A DNA stretch of 64,000 nt from JACKDX01 sp964640175 (GCA_964640175.1 CAZXFW010000002.1:124001-188000); one strand, 5' to 3'. Positions 36,218-45,909 are shown, counted from the stretch's first letter. Numbers and translations: made by a program. The notes: generated by a model not told the origin, from the letters alone.

Positions 36218-38697
36218 AAAACGCCAGCGACTTCTTGCATCTCGTAGCACTCCAAGATGTCATTGACTTTGATATCATTGAAGCCTTCAAGACCGATACC
36301 GCACTCATAACCCGCCGCAACTTCTCGGACATCGTCCTTGAAGCGACGCAACGAGCGCATCTGGCCTTCCCACACATTGACGGAATCTCGAATGACCCGC
36401 ACTTTGGCACCACGCGCCATCTTGCCATCCAGTGCAAAACAGCCCGCAACGGTTCCTATCTTGGGAATGCTAAATGTCTGCCTGACTTCCGCCCGGCCCA
36501 ATGACTTCTCCGTATAGGTGGGCTTGAGCAACCCTGTCATGGCCTTTTTCACTTCATCCACGGCTTCGTAGATAACGCTGTACAAGCGAACATCCACGTC
36601 TTCTTTCTTGGCAATCTGTCCGGCATTTCCCGCTGGGCGAACGTTAAATCCAAGCACAATGGCATTGGAAGCACTTGCCAAAATCACATCGTTCTCAGTG
36701 ATTCCGCCAACGCCGGTATGAATCACATTCACTTTAACTTTCTCAGAGGAAAGATCTGTCAATGCTTTTTCCAACGCTTCGATAGACCCTTGCACATCGG
36801 CTTTGACCACCAGCTTTAGCTCTAAGGCATCGCCGCTTAGCATCATCTCATGCAACTTATCCAAACCAATCTTGGCGACTGGTGACTTGCCGGTAGACTG
36901 CACCTTTCTCGAATCAGCAATCTCCTGTGCTTTTTTGCTATTGGTGACAACGTGAAGGGCATCGCCCGCATTCGGCATCTCCGAAAGCCCAAGCACTTCC
37001 ACCGGCGTTGCAGGGCCCGCTTCAGAACACGCCTTGCCACGGTCATCCGTCATCGCTCGGATTTTGCCCCATGCATTGCCGACAACCACCACATCACCGG
37101 TGCGCAAGGTCCCGTTTTGTACCAACACATTGGCCACAGGCCCTCGTCCACGATCCAGATACGCTTCGAGCACCGTACCGTGTGCCGGCACGCCAGGGTT
37201 TGCCTTGAGTTCTAGTATCTCGGCCTGCAACAATACGGAATCCAACAGCGCTTCAATCCCCGCGCCTGTTTTGGCAGACACTTCGATATACTGCACATCA
37301 CCGCCCCAGTCTTCGGGCTGCAGTCCTTCGGCGGCCAATTCATTTTTCACCACCTCTGGCCGCGCGTCCGGTCGGTCCATTTTGTTAACAGCCACCACGA
37401 TAGGAACTTTGGCATCTTTCGCATGGTTCGCAGCCTCACGCGTTTGAGGCATCACCCCATCATCTGCTGCACACACCAGAATAACGACATCGGTGGCTTG
37501 TGCACCACGCGCCCGCATTGCGGTAAACGCTTCGTGACCCGGAGTGTCCAAAAACACGACAGCACCGTGCTTTGTCTCCACCCGGTAAGCTCCGATATGC
37601 TGAGTAATGCCCCCTGCTTCTTTCGCGGCAACATCGGTCGAACGAATCTTATCCAGCAGTGACGTTTTACCGTGATCGACATGCCCCATGACCGTAATCA
37701 CCGGAGGACGCGGCACCCAGTCTTGTTCCTTGTCCTGGAAGTCGCCTCTGGCTGCCGTGATCAAATCCGTCTCACTCTTTGCAAGATTCTCGACTTCGTA
37801 GCCAAACTCATTGGCAATGATCTTGGCAGTGTCTGGATCCAACGTGGTATTGATGTTGACATTGGTCATGCCAAGCTGCATCAGCTTCATCAAAACATCC
37901 GTCGCTTTAAGACTCATACGCTGCGCAAGTGTCTGAAGCCCGACTTCGCCCTCAATGCGAATCACACGCTTTTGTGCACTGGGTGTCGTGATTTCTGTTT
38001 TCTGGCCCTTTTTGCCAGCAGTTTGCTTGCGGCGCATCGGCCGGCCTTGCGTCTGCCGCCCGCTTGGTCCAAGTGCCGCCCGCCCTAACTCACGTCGACG
38101 CGGCCCCTCGCCTACCCGGGAAGTTGCCGCATTTTGCGATACGATACGCGAGACGGTGTCTGGCGACGGCGCATTAACACCCGGAACCACTGTATTGCCG
38201 CGCGCAACCACACCAGGAGGCAAATTAACATGACCAAGCCTTACCGATGCAGGCGTCGAAGCTTTGTGCTGCAGAGTCACCGATGAAGACTCCGCGGAAT
38301 CGTTACGCGAAAACGCATTGGAATCCACCTCATGGTGCGATGCGCTTAGCTCGTCACGACTTCGCTCCTGCGGCTTTGCCTGCTCAACGCTCTCTGAAAC
38401 GGCCGAAGTCGTCGACTTCGACGCGGATACTGAAACCGTCTCCTCTACGCTTGGCGCCGGAGTTTGCCCACGCTCGACCGCGCGACGACGCACCACGGTG
38501 GGACGAATGCGCTCTTCAATTACTTTCTGAGTCTTGCCCTTTTCAAAAGCACGCTTAACACGCTCGACATCCGCAGCATCAAGCACACTCATGTGATTAC
38601 GCACAGGTATGCCTAACGCGGCAACTCGACTCACAAGCTCGCGGTTATCTACATCAAGTTCTTTCGCAATTTCGTAAACTCGCACCTTCGACGCCAT
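36214..38697 (-). CDS. infB: Translation initiation factor IF-2
   Basis: A protein of 827 residues. The N-terminal IF2N subdomain (VRVYEIAKELDVDNRELV) is followed by a long low-complexity linker (about residues 55-240), a second IF2N-like subdomain, then the GTPase domain: G1 GHVDHGKTSLL (about 337-347), GGITQHIGAY, DTPGHEAF (G3), NKMDRPDA (G4) and SAKTGAG (G5). C-terminal EF-Tu-like domains and the fMet-tRNA-binding domain follow. It brings initiator tRNA to the 30S subunit. The ATG at 38697 with a GAGG site is chosen; an upstream TTG is not needed. It is 37 bp after nusA. Confidence 0.97.
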   Translation of the reverse strand: MASKVRVYEIAKELDVDNRELVSRVAALGIPVRNHMSVLDAADVERVKRAFEKGKTQKVIEERIRPTVVRRRAVERGQTPAPSVEETVSVSASKSTTSAVSESVEQAKPQERSRDELSASHHEVDSNAFSRNDSAESSSVTLQHKASTPASVRLGHVNLPPGVVARGNTVVPGVNAPSPDTVSRIVSQNAATSRVGEGPRRRELGRAALGPSGRQTQGRPMRRKQTAGKKGQKTEITTPSAQKRVIRIEGEVGLQTLAQRMSLKATDVLMKLMQLGMTNVNINTTLDPDTAKIIANEFGYEVENLAKSETDLITAARGDFQDKEQDWVPRPPVITVMGHVDHGKTSLLDKIRSTDVAAKEAGGITQHIGAYRVETKHGAVVFLDTPGHEAFTAMRARGAQATDVVILVCAADDGVMPQTREAANHAKDAKVPIVVAVNKMDRPDARPEVVKNELAAEGLQPEDWGGDVQYIEVSAKTGAGIEALLDSVLLQAEILELKANPGVPAHGTVLEAYLDRGRGPVANVLVQNGTLRTGDVVVVGNAWGKIRAMTDDRGKACSEAGPATPVEVLGLSEMPNAGDALHVVTNSKKAQEIADSRKVQSTGKSPVAKIGLDKLHEMMLSGDALELKLVVKADVQGSIEALEKALTDLSSEKVKVNVIHTGVGGITENDVILASASNAIVLGFNVRPAGNAGQIAKKEDVDVRLYSVIYEAVDEVKKAMTGLLKPTYTEKSLGRAEVRQTFSIPKIGTVAGCFALDGKMARGAKVRVIRDSVNVWEGQMRSLRRFKDDVREVAAGYECGIGLEGFNDIKVNDILECYEMQEVAGVL

Positions 38698-38734
38698 TTC
38701 CGACCTCTCTCTCAAAGAGCGGTGTCTTAGTAGG

Positions 38735-40453
38735 TTAACTTACGCTTCCATTCTCTTGCAATGGCTCCTGAACATTCGATTCACTCGCCTGCTCAGTGGC
38801 CGCTGCCAAAGCCGCTTGGGCAGCTTCCTTGGCCATCGCCTCCTGTTGTTTTTGATGAATCTCTGGCCATTCGTTGGCCAAAAACTGGTCCACGGCTTCT
38901 TTAATAGCATGGGCTCGTTTGGTATCGAGCCTGGTCTTAATGGCCAAACGATCAGCATCTGTCTCACGCTGCACATCTTCGACGCTACGGTAACCACCTT
39001 TGAGCAAAAGCTCGATCACGGACTGGCTGATACCACGTACCAGTAAAAGACGCCCCACTTCATCCAAAGGCTGTGCCTGCGAGGCCGCTTTTTCCAAACT
39101 TTGATGGCGGTACTTTTCCATCGCATCGGCGGCTCGGCGTCGGAAATCAGCCAACGCGTCGCTTCCCGAAATACCCGCAATGGTTGTCAGCTCATCGTCA
39201 CTGGCGCTGATAATCTCATCCAAGCTTCGGAAACCATGCTTATACATAGCCCGCGGAAGCTCTTCGCTTACCCCTTCAATCAAGGAAAGCGCAGCCATCG
39301 ACTCTTCTTCCATACGGCGGAACTTCTCTTCACTGATAATATCGAGCTTCCAACCCGTAAGCTGCGAAGCAAGTCGCACGTTCTGGCCACGACGTCCAAT
39401 GGCTAACGACAACTTGTCATCGGGAACCACCAATTCCATGGCATGACCACTTTCATCAATGATGACACGTGCCACATCCGCCGGAGCAATCGCATTGCAT
39501 ACAAACCGCGCTGGATCACGATCCCACGGTACGATGTCGATCTTCTCGCCTCGTAACTCTTGTACGACGGCCTGCACCCGTGAGCCTTTCATGCCCACGC
39601 AAGCACCCACCGGATCGACATCTGAATCACGGCTGCTGACTGCAATCTTGGAACGCGCTCCCGGCTCGCGTGCTGCCGCCACGATACGCACAATGCCTTC
39701 ATAAATCTCCGGCACTTCCATTTCGAATAACTTCACCAACAAACCCACATCGGTGCGCGACAAGATAAGCTGGGGACCACGAGCCTCACGATCGATGTTT
39801 TTGAGATAGGCCACAATGCGGTCCCCAGGACGGTACGTTTCGCGTGGCGTCTGTTCGCGTTTTGGCAAAAGCGCCTCGGTGTTACCTAAATCCGCAATGA
39901 TATTTTGACCTCGCTCAAACCGACGCACAATGCCGTTGAGGACCTCGCCTTTACGGTCTTTGAACTCATTGAAAATGATATCGCGCTCTGCATCACGCAC
40001 GCGCTGAATGATCACCTGCTTGGCTGTCTGTGCGGCAATGCGCCCAAACCCTTGTCGATGCTGTTTCAGCTGCAACAAGTCACCGAACTCTTTGTCCTGT
40101 TGCTTGGCCTTTTTTGCATCCTCTTGCAGATAGAAAACCTGAAAACCCAGCTCTTCCCCAAGCTCCGCATCGAAACCATGATGCTTAGCATCTTTGGCTG
40201 AAATCTGACGCTCAGGGTTATCGACTTCTTCCACAATCGTCATGTACTGAAACAGGTCAACCGCGCCGGATTCCGGATTGTAACGCGCTTCGAGCTCACG
40301 ATTGACGCCAAACGTTCGCTTGGCCGCCGTGAGAATGGCTTGCTCCATGGTTTCTACCAGGATCTTCGAATCAATTCCCTTATCCCGGCTTACTTGTTCA
40401 ATGATCCCATCCAGAGACACTGAGCTCTGTGGTGCTATCTCACCTTTCGGCAT
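38735..40453 (-). CDS. nusA: Transcription termination/antitermination factor NusA
   Basis: A protein of 572 residues: an N-terminal RNA polymerase-binding domain, an S1 domain (about residues 150-215, KGEVLNGIVRRFERGQNII), two KH domains with VGACVGMKGSRVQAVVQEL and LAIGRRGQNVRLASQL, and C-terminal helix-hairpin-helix repeats plus an Ala/Glu-rich tail. The ATG at 40453 has GGAG 6 bp upstream and lies 14 bp inside rimP, so it is coupled; an in-frame start at 40486 is less likely. NusA modulates pausing, and often represses its own operon by promoting termination in the leader. Confidence 0.96.
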   Translation of the reverse strand: MPKGEIAPQSSVSLDGIIEQVSRDKGIDSKILVETMEQAILTAAKRTFGVNRELEARYNPESGAVDLFQYMTIVEEVDNPERQISAKDAKHHGFDAELGEELGFQVFYLQEDAKKAKQQDKEFGDLLQLKQHRQGFGRIAAQTAKQVIIQRVRDAERDIIFNEFKDRKGEVLNGIVRRFERGQNIIADLGNTEALLPKREQTPRETYRPGDRIVAYLKNIDREARGPQLILSRTDVGLLVKLFEMEVPEIYEGIVRIVAAAREPGARSKIAVSSRDSDVDPVGACVGMKGSRVQAVVQELRGEKIDIVPWDRDPARFVCNAIAPADVARVIIDESGHAMELVVPDDKLSLAIGRRGQNVRLASQLTGWKLDIISEEKFRRMEEESMAALSLIEGVSEELPRAMYKHGFRSLDEIISASDDELTTIAGISGSDALADFRRRAADAMEKYRHQSLEKAASQAQPLDEVGRLLLVRGISQSVIELLLKGGYRSVEDVQRETDADRLAIKTRLDTKRAHAIKEAVDQFLANEWPEIHQKQQEAMAKEAAQAALAAATEQASESNVQEPLQENGSVS

Positions 40454-40970
40454 GACGCTCTCCTTTATGTCCACTATGCTTGTCAAAGTGATAAACCAAA
40501 TTGGCTTTGCTTACATTGTCTAAGGCGATTGCAATCACCTGTCCGTCTTGCTCAAGCTGCACATCCCTACCCGCAAGCCCTCGGAGCACGCCTTGAAACC
40601 GACGTCGCTTTTCAACCGGCGAAAGTGTTTGCAATTTAACTTCGTGGCCTTTGAACCGCTCAAAATCGGGCGCACCCAACAACGGACGCTCTAACCCCGG
40701 AGAAGTCACTTCCAAACGGTAACGACCCGGCACGACATCGTGCGCATCCAACGCAACGGACACATCACGGCTTACCGCAACGCAATCCTCAAGCCGAATC
40801 CCGCCCTGCGTGCCTTGATCCTGTTGCTCGGGGCGCTCAATCATAATGCGTACCAACCCTCCGCCAGGCTCCCTGCCGTATTTCACCTGAATGCACTCAA
40901 CGCCATGCGTCCGACATATCGGCGCTATGAGAACTTCGAGGCGTTGTTCTAGGTCAGAGGCTACATGCAT
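40440..40970 (-). CDS. rimP: Ribosome maturation factor RimP
   Basis: A protein of 176 residues with the RimP (YlxS/YhbC) pattern: LEVLIAPICRTHGVECIQVKY at the N-terminus, VSVALDAHDVVPGRYRLEVTSPGLERPL (the family signature region), and a C-terminal SH3-like domain. It aids 30S assembly. It is first in the operon; its ATG is preceded only by a weak GGTG, itself abutting the T-run of the leader terminator. The SPGLERPL motif leaves no doubt on the family. Confidence 0.95.
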   Translation of the reverse strand: MHVASDLEQRLEVLIAPICRTHGVECIQVKYGREPGGGLVRIMIERPEQQDQGTQGGIRLEDCVAVSRDVSVALDAHDVVPGRYRLEVTSPGLERPLLGAPDFERFKGHEVKLQTLSPVEKRRRFQGVLRGLAGRDVQLEQDGQVIAIALDNVSKANLVYHFDKHSGHKGERHAER

Positions 40971-40979
40971 ACGCGCACC

Positions 40980-41011
40980 AAAAAAAAAGGCAGACCGTCT
41001 ACGGCCCGCCT
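40980..41011 (-). terminator. Intrinsic terminator (attenuator) in the rimP leader
   Basis: On the minus strand an 11-bp complementary pair AGGCGGGCCGT / ACGGTCTGCCT (two G-U pairs; the innermost pair opens to give a 4-nt loop) at 40988-41011 is followed directly by a run of nine T (40980-40988). It ends 9 bp before the rimP ATG and lies downstream of the promoter at 41037-41064, so it should stop part of the transcription before the operon. Confidence 0.85.
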
Positions 41012-41036
41012 CAAGGCAAACCTAATTGTGAACGCC

Positions 41037-41064
41037 CTTATAGCACGCTCCTAAACAAGGTCAA
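41037..41064 (-). promoter_or_regulatory. Probable promoter of the rimP-nusA-infB operon
   Basis: On the minus strand TTGACC (41064-41059) and TATAAG (41042-41037) are 16 bp apart. A start near 41030 would give a leader of about 60 nt that contains the terminator hairpin. Confidence 0.55.
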
Positions 41065-41069
41065 CTGGC

Positions 41070-41094
41070 AAAATTACAGTAACGATGTAATTTT
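41070..41094. repeat. Perfect 9-bp inverted repeat between fadE and the rimP promoter
   Basis: AAAATTACA (41070-41078) and TGTAATTTT (41086-41094) are perfectly complementary with a 7-bp spacer. It sits just upstream of the rimP -35 box. It could be an operator for that promoter; it is not a strong terminator, since the stem is all but A-T and the T-run belongs to the stem itself. Confidence 0.5.
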
Positions 41095-41124
41095 ATATGC
41101 ACAAAACGCTCCAATTATAACCAA

Positions 41125-43611
41125 CTACACCCCTCGCGGCGGAGGACGTAACGTGGGAACGCGCTTGGATAACGGGGGCAACAAGCTAGGGCTCACAGGC
41201 GAGTGGGCAGGAAAGGCATCCACTTGAATGACCTCCTCGCGGGCTTCGTCCGCCAAATGAAGTACCTCTACTTCGGCGTCTGTAATGATCCCAGCTCGCC
41301 GTGCATTCTGTACCAACGCATCGCCCGGCGCCTTATCAATCTTACCCGCACGAATCGCATCACGAATACGCGCTTCCACCCTAAGCGCTTCCACGGCTTT
41401 GTCCAACGCGGCTTCAAGCCTTCCTAAGCCTGACTCCGTGGCAGGAGGAATGTAGATATCTTTGGTAAGTTCTTCGCGCTCTTTTTTGTCCTCAAGCAAG
41501 GCACGCGCCACCGAAGATCCTACCGCATCACTAGGCTTTGTGTAACTTGGACCCCACGGAAAAATGAGACCCTTGATCAACCAAGCCGCAGGTCGCATCG
41601 GTAAGTTATCAAGCACTCCCAGCAGCGCTTCTTGAATCTGATACCGCGCATGCATCGAACACCACTGCATCAGCGGTTTATACTCCTGTCGTTCGCCTTC
41701 GTCGTAGTAACGCTTGAGAGTCGCTGTGCCGATGTAAAGCCACGCCAGTGCGTCGGCCAGTCTTCCGCTAATTTTTTCCCGACGTTTCAGTGAACCACCC
41801 AACGTGCCCATCGCCACATCGGAAACCAAGGCAAACGCCGCACTCATCCGCGAAAGCTGACGAAGCCACGGCCGCATGTTTCCACCTACGCCTACAGGCG
41901 CAAGCCATCCCCCCGTAAGCCCAAGAATCAATGCACGCGCCGTATTGGTTGCGACAAATGCAAGATGACCAAAAAAGGCCCGGTCGAACTTCGGCAAATC
42001 TCGAAGAGGCACCGAAAGCATTTCATCGCGCACAAAAGGATGACACCGAATCGCGCCCTGGCCATAGATGATCATCGAGCGCGTCAAAATGTTTGCACCT
42101 TCCACCGTGATACCAATCGGCGCCGCCACATAGGCATGCGCCAACATATTGCGCGGCCCACGGCAAATGCCTGCCCCTGCACGAATGTCCATGGCATCGT
42201 TAACCACCGAGCGCATCGCATCTGTGAGGTAGCACTTGGCAATCGCAGAAATTACCGCAGGTTTTTCGCCAGCGTCCACGGACGACGCCGTCAGCGTGCG
42301 CACCGCATCCGCCCAATAGGCCGTCCCCGCAATCCGTGCCAGCGGCTCTTCGATGCCTTCAAACCGGCCAATCGGCGTATCAAACTGTTCGCGCACCGTG
42401 GCATAAGCCCCAGTCACCCGCGCAGAAAGCTGAATCGCTCCCACCGACAGCGCTGGAAGCGAAATGGAGCGCCCCGCCGCCAGGCATTCCATCAGCATGC
42501 GCCAGCCCTGTCCCGCCATGTCAGGACCACCGATAATAAAATCCAGTGGCACAAACACATCTTTGCCCGTGTTAGGACCATTCAGAAAAGGCACGCCCAT
42601 GGGATCGTGACGTTCGCCAATGTTAATGCCGGGCAGATGCGACGGAACCAACGCACAGGTGATGCCCAAATCTTTTTTGCTGCCAAGCAATCCGTGAGGG
42701 TCTTTTAAGCGAAACGCTAACCCTATCACCGTGGAGATAGGACCAAGCGTAATGTACCGCTTGCGCCAGTTAAGACGCATGCCCAACACTTCCTTGCCCT
42801 CGTACTGTCCGCGGCATACTTCGCCGATGCTTTGCGTCGCTGCGGCATCACTGCCCGCCTCTGGACCGGTCAACGCAAAACAGGGGATCTCCTGTCCCGA
42901 TGCAAGGCGCGGTAAATAATGCTGTTTTTGCGCATCGGTACCGTAATGCAACAAGAGCTCTGCTGGACCAAGTGAGTTTGGCACCATTACAGTGACGGCA
43001 GCTGTCACGCTGCGACTCGAAAGCTTTGTCACTACGGCTGAATGTGCAATGGCTGAAAACCCAAGACCGCCGTACTCCTCGGGAATAATCATCCCGAAAA
43101 AACGTTGCGCTTTGATGTAGTCCCACACCTCTTTTGGCAGGTCACCGCTTTGACGAATGTTCCATTCATCAAGCATGGTGCAAAGCGTCTGTACTGGCCC
43201 ATCCAGAAACGCTTGTTCCTTTTCTGACAAATTGCGCTTTTTAAACGCCATCAGCTTGCGCCAGTTGGGTGCTCCCGAAAACAAGTCACCATCCCACCAC
43301 ACCGTGCCCGCATCCAGAGCAATCCGTTCTGTATCTCCCATTTTGGGAAGCACGTTACGCATGATCTTCATCACCCATGACGAAATCACCATCCGTCGAA
43401 TGACAGGCACGCCAAACACTACGGCCCAAAGCGCGTACATCACCGCACATGCGATAAACCATGGAGCGCATGAATGCCCCTTGAGCACTCCTGCCAAAAG
43501 CAGCCATGCGCCGGCACACCACACGGCAAAGTAGGCATGGCCCAAAAACAGCAATCCGCCTAACAGAACCAGCGCGCTAATTCCCCACGAAAGACAAGAC
43601 AAAAGCTCCAT
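41125..43611 (-). CDS. fadE: Membrane-anchored acyl-CoA dehydrogenase, FadE type
   Basis: A protein of 828 residues, matching the long FadE form of gamma- and deltaproteobacteria. Residues 1-75 hold two or three membrane segments. The acyl-CoA dehydrogenase core follows: WDYIKAQRFFGMIIPEEYGGLGFSA, CFALTGPEAGSDAA (FAD/substrate loop), QFDTPIGRFEGIEEPLARIAG and the C-terminal VEGANILTRSMIIYGQGAIRCHP that carries the catalytic region. A long C-terminal extension (about 560-828) is specific to FadE. It does the first oxidation of fatty acid beta-oxidation, passing electrons via FAD. No other fad gene is adjacent; it stands alone with 122 bp upstream. Confidence 0.92.
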   Translation of the reverse strand: MELLSCLSWGISALVLLGGLLFLGHAYFAVWCAGAWLLLAGVLKGHSCAPWFIACAVMYALWAVVFGVPVIRRMVISSWVMKIMRNVLPKMGDTERIALDAGTVWWDGDLFSGAPNWRKLMAFKKRNLSEKEQAFLDGPVQTLCTMLDEWNIRQSGDLPKEVWDYIKAQRFFGMIIPEEYGGLGFSAIAHSAVVTKLSSRSVTAAVTVMVPNSLGPAELLLHYGTDAQKQHYLPRLASGQEIPCFALTGPEAGSDAAATQSIGEVCRGQYEGKEVLGMRLNWRKRYITLGPISTVIGLAFRLKDPHGLLGSKKDLGITCALVPSHLPGINIGERHDPMGVPFLNGPNTGKDVFVPLDFIIGGPDMAGQGWRMLMECLAAGRSISLPALSVGAIQLSARVTGAYATVREQFDTPIGRFEGIEEPLARIAGTAYWADAVRTLTASSVDAGEKPAVISAIAKCYLTDAMRSVVNDAMDIRAGAGICRGPRNMLAHAYVAAPIGITVEGANILTRSMIIYGQGAIRCHPFVRDEMLSVPLRDLPKFDRAFFGHLAFVATNTARALILGLTGGWLAPVGVGGNMRPWLRQLSRMSAAFALVSDVAMGTLGGSLKRREKISGRLADALAWLYIGTATLKRYYDEGERQEYKPLMQWCSMHARYQIQEALLGVLDNLPMRPAAWLIKGLIFPWGPSYTKPSDAVGSSVARALLEDKKEREELTKDIYIPPATESGLGRLEAALDKAVEALRVEARIRDAIRAGKIDKAPGDALVQNARRAGIITDAEVEVLHLADEAREEVIQVDAFPAHSPVSPSLLPPLSKRVPTLRPPPRGV

Positions 43612-43733
43612 CCAAGGCCTCCGGGGCGCAGTCTATCACGACTGCTTCCAAACTCCGCATTCGCGGAACCTTGGTTCGCCTAGACGTTGAATTAACCAGT
43701 GTGTTCCTTAAGCAACCGGTGTGCCATGGATGC

Positions 43734-45074
43734 CTAGGGGTGCCGCAACCGGCTTAAAAAGAGCACGCCTAACGCACTCACACTCAGGATAAACCACACC
43801 AATCCATTCGACCACAGATCAGGGATTTCTCCTGCAGTGGCTAGCACAGCAGCGTTGGCCTCTTTGGTCGATGTCACCGGATGCGTTGCTTCCGCAATAA
43901 CCTCATCTTCGAGCCCGGCCCGTGAATCTTCTACCGCCAATAACCAACGGACAGGCACAGGAGCCATCGTCTCAACCCCCGCAATCGTTGGCACAAGGTC
44001 GAGCGAAAAATTGCCGATCATGGCCGGTGCACCCACGCTAAACTCAAATGTCGCCGTTTCACCTGAACGCACCTCATGCATCAAGCCGACCGGTGCAGTA
44101 ATAGACGCCCACCCTGGAAGATAAAATGGATTGGGTTGCATGGAAGTCGAGGAAAGCACAACGGCATGTTTGCCTTCCGGCTGCCAACTAAAGCGTCCCG
44201 TGTTTCGATAGCGCACCCACAACTTTCCAGTATCTCCCGGACGAAGCAACGGCGCCGAAGACATCGCCTCAAGCTCCGCGCCGTACCACGTTGCGTTGGT
44301 GTTGATGCGCACGCCTAAGTGATTTCCCACCTCACGTAGTAGGGGATCCGAAGGACGGTTTTGAATGCCCCCTTCCGCCTTGATGAACAAGGCCGTGGAT
44401 CCACCACCATCCAAGTTGAGCGCATCGTAAGCACCGAGTTCCAAAAGCAGTGTCGCAAGCGTTTGCCCATCCACCCCAGGAATGCCAGGCCGACGACCAT
44501 CTGCCACCACAAGGATTAAGGTGTTGCGATCCTGACTGAGGCCTATGGCAGTGCGGGGATGGGAGCCGTGGATGTGTGGTGGATCGTACCATCCTCCTTG
44601 CACCACGCCTTTACGCACCAACCACGGTTTACCGCTCACCACATGCTTCATCCAATCGGCAGGCAATGGCCCACGAAGCATTTCGCGTGAATCAAATGCC
44701 TCGGCTTCATTTAAGTCACCAAAGCCAACACTCATCACACAGTTTTCACGATAAGCATCCGGCCACACCATGCCATCACCCGCCGTCAGCCCACACGGTC
44801 GAATCCCCACGTCGTAGTAGTTGGCATTGATGGCAATGTCGGCATTGTACCGCTTGGCAAATTCGCGCACATTGATCCCGCGATCCGCAGGACGTGTGGC
44901 GACCACAGAAGCATGCGCCGAGCCTAAATCAATCAAGACCGCCTGGGCATCCAGTTGATAGGCGCGTTTGCGCAGGTGTCGAACGCCTGGGTATGGGTGC
45001 GTCCAGCGCTCATCCGCATGTGCTGATGTCACAAACACGAGCAGCGTCAATGCACTAAGCGCCCATCGGCTCAT
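43734..45074 (-). CDS. Exported phosphodiester glycosidase (NAGPA/DUF2233-like)
   Basis: A protein of 446 residues with a signal peptide (residues 1-20), a NAGPA-type domain (about 25-275: INVREFAKRYNADIAINANYYD, PRTAIGLSQDRNTLILVVADGR, LNLDGGGSTALFI), an Ig-like domain of about 110 residues that resembles NBR1-like modules (LLRPGDTGKLWVRYRNTG), and a C-terminal membrane anchor (about 422-440, VWFILSVSALGVLFLSRLR). NAGPA cleaves N-acetylglucosamine from a phosphodiester; bacterial relatives act on cell wall or glycan phosphodiesters. It follows the cytidylyltransferase gene by 43 bp on the same strand, so a link with phosphodiester head groups is possible. Confidence 0.75.
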   Translation of the reverse strand: MSRWALSALTLLVFVTSAHADERWTHPYPGVRHLRKRAYQLDAQAVLIDLGSAHASVVATRPADRGINVREFAKRYNADIAINANYYDVGIRPCGLTAGDGMVWPDAYRENCVMSVGFGDLNEAEAFDSREMLRGPLPADWMKHVVSGKPWLVRKGVVQGGWYDPPHIHGSHPRTAIGLSQDRNTLILVVADGRRPGIPGVDGQTLATLLLELGAYDALNLDGGGSTALFIKAEGGIQNRPSDPLLREVGNHLGVRINTNATWYGAELEAMSSAPLLRPGDTGKLWVRYRNTGRFSWQPEGKHAVVLSSTSMQPNPFYLPGWASITAPVGLMHEVRSGETATFEFSVGAPAMIGNFSLDLVPTIAGVETMAPVPVRWLLAVEDSRAGLEDEVIAEATHPVTSTKEANAAVLATAGEIPDLWSNGLVWFILSVSALGVLFLSRLRHP

Positions 45075-45117
45075 CAGGAAAGCTTAACACAATCCTGACT
45101 GGATTTCCGCTTCCGGG

Positions 45118-45888
45118 TTATGCCGACAAGGGCAGAGCCGTACGAACAGCCGCAGGCCGCTCAATCGACCGCTCATCATAACGGAAAAGCGTTTTTTCCG
45201 CGTGACGCTTGGCCTGTGGCGTATCCACATCAATCCATGCCGCATTGCCAATGTCGACCGCTCGCATTTTACCCTTAGAGGCAAGCACAGCGATGCCCTC
45301 GGACAACGAACATCCCTCAGGCCCATTCACCTGATCAAGCGCCCGTATCAACGCAGGAGTCACCTTGAACACTCCGGTATCCAGGGCATCATAGTGGGTC
45401 AGCGTTTTTCCGATGTCCGTGATCTGATTTCCGTTGAGCTTCACCTTGGTAGCGTCGTCAATGTCAAAACAACGGCTAGGATTGTAGTCGACTCCCAACA
45501 CGACTTCGTCCATCGCCAAGGGATACGCTTGAACGCGCTGTACCAAAGGCAACGAAAACAAATGATCGCTCATGAGCACCAACGTTGGACCATCAATAAA
45601 ATCACGCGCCGCAAGAAGCGATGTGCCATTGGGCTTTTGCCATTCCGAGTTGACGATGCTGCGAACACGCATGTCAAAACGCGCTTTTGAAAGCGCATGA
45701 CTCAATTGGTTACCCTGGTAACCCACCACCACACCCACATCGGTGATTCCAGCCCGTTCCAGTTTGCGTAAGATGCGGACAATCAGAGGCACGCCGCCTA
45801 CTGGCTGAAGAGGCTTGGGAAGCGCTTGGTCCAACCCCAACCGAGAGCCTCGCCCAGCTGCTAAGATCACCGCACGCTGCGTGGTCAT
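45118..45888 (-). CDS. Nucleotidyltransferase, inositol-1-phosphate cytidylyltransferase-like
   Basis: A protein of 256 residues starting at ATG 45888 (GAGGA site 7 bp upstream). It has the NTP-transferase fold: LAAGRGSRLG (nucleotide loop, residues 9-18), PKPLQPVGG, MSDHL (metal Asp, about 105), DALDTGVF (about 166) and WIDVDT (about 217). The run NGTSLLAA, DDATKV, GKTLTHYD and SLSEGI matches, from memory, archaeal inositol-1-phosphate cytidylyltransferase, which makes CDP-inositol. It is divergent from the inositol-phosphate synthase gene, which strengthens the assignment. Other sugar-1-phosphate nucleotidyltransferases remain possible. No CDP-alcohol phosphatidyltransferase domain is fused to it. 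Confidence 0.7.
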   Translation of the reverse strand: MTTQRAVILAAGRGSRLGLDQALPKPLQPVGGVPLIVRILRKLERAGITDVGVVVGYQGNQLSHALSKARFDMRVRSIVNSEWQKPNGTSLLAARDFIDGPTLVLMSDHLFSLPLVQRVQAYPLAMDEVVLGVDYNPSRCFDIDDATKVKLNGNQITDIGKTLTHYDALDTGVFKVTPALIRALDQVNGPEGCSLSEGIAVLASKGKMRAVDIGNAAWIDVDTPQAKRHAEKTLFRYDERSIERPAAVRTALPLSA

Positions 45889-45909
45889 ACGTGTCCTCTT
45901 ATGTGGATA

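Noticed and set aside
41965..42708. 247-codon plus-strand frame antisense to fadE
   Set aside because: fadE is certain from its motifs; the antisense product is an Arg/His-rich artefact.
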